Shown one piece after another: positions 5,240 to 5,449 of a stretch of 5,449 nt of DNA (its first letter is position 1; every line of letters starts with the position of its first letter). The DNA is from Candidatus Geoarchaeota archaeon (GTDB lineage: Archaea; Thermoproteota; Thermoprotei; Gearchaeales; WAQG01): NCBI GenBank assembly GCA_015520395.1, contig WAQG01000190.1, forward strand, positions 1-5,449, in the 5' to 3' direction. The position numbers and the translations under genes are program-made. Under the pieces are notes generated by a model, which was given only the letters and a program-made list of their open reading frames with translations, was not told the DNA's origin and searched no databases.

Positions 5240-5449
5240 CTTTGCCAAATTGCCCCGAGTGGGCATATATACTAAGTATATATCTTTGTATTAACGTACA
5301 TACTACGGCTTAACACGGCCCACAGGCTTTAATAAGGGTCTCATTACGATGATTAATGTGATATATCTCTAAAAAATTAAACATTTCATATTTTGAACTT
5401 TTCAATTCTAAACCTCAATATAACAACGTTATAGTCAATACAGTATGGC
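5240..5449. other. AT-rich 3' intergenic region, no gene seen
   Basis: Beyond the paired inverted repeats this stretch shows no reading frame with a ribosome binding site and no RNA gene that I recognise. A TATA-like CTTTAATAA lies at 5327-5335 on the plus strand, similar to the aminomutase promoter. If used, transcription would start near 5357 and run toward a gene outside the window. Confidence 0.4.
5251..5283. repeat. Hairpin plus perfect AT palindrome downstream of the aminomutase
   Basis: TGCCC (5251-5255) and GGGCA (5261-5265) can pair around a 5-base loop. The last base of that stem begins a second perfect inverted repeat: ATATATACT (5265-5273), A5274, AGTATATAT (5275-5283). The pair begins 12 bases after the TAG stop. 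It could be a 3' end-processing or termination structure, or a TATA-bearing operator for a gene beyond the right edge. No long T-run follows, so a terminator call is weak. Confidence 0.45.

Noticed and set aside
5445..5449. ATG at the right edge as the start of a leaderless gene with a TATA-like element near 5415-5424
   Set aside because: Only five bases are visible, there is no Shine-Dalgarno, and the TATA match is poor in AT-rich DNA.

Overview
The window looks like a thermophilic archaeon, most likely of the Thermoproteota (crenarchaeal) side. The reasons are archaeal TATA boxes ahead of genes, strong Shine-Dalgarno motifs complementary to the archaeal 16S tail, heavy use of AGG and ATA codons, GTG and TTG starts, a threonine-rich linker behind the membrane anchor of the binding protein, and near absence of cysteine. 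This is inferred from style; no rRNA or marker gene is present to fix the taxon.

Layout: positions 1-1477 hold two minus-strand ATPase genes of a branched-chain-amino-acid-type (LivG/LivF, HAAT family) ABC transporter, livG first and livF second; livF runs off the left edge. A 299-base divergent intergenic region follows. It carries candidate promoters for both directions and a perfect 23-base palindrome (two 11-bp arms around one base) that overlaps the plus-strand TATA/BRE region. On the plus strand, 1777-3108 encodes the matching membrane-anchored substrate-binding protein. The permeases (LivH/LivM) are not in the window and presumably lie beyond the left edge. After a T-rich terminator and a 244-base AT-rich gap with two TATA-like elements, 3353-5239 encodes a 628-residue radical SAM/PLP aminomutase of the lysine 2,3-aminomutase (KamA) family. 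The last 210 bases are AT-rich and non-coding as far as can be seen.

How they fit: the binding protein captures an amino acid or related compound outside the cell and hands it to permeases powered by the two ATPases. The shared intergenic region suggests coordinated control of binding protein and ATPases. The aminomutase has its own promoter and is not clearly part of the transport unit. It is the most interesting gene: its catalytic core can be aligned by eye to KamA, but it has an extra N-terminal region of about 215 residues, lacks all zinc-site cysteines, and carries Lys and Asn at the positions where glutamate 2,3-aminomutase differs from the lysine enzyme. A beta-amino-acid product other than beta-lysine, for example beta-glutamate, is therefore a testable idea.
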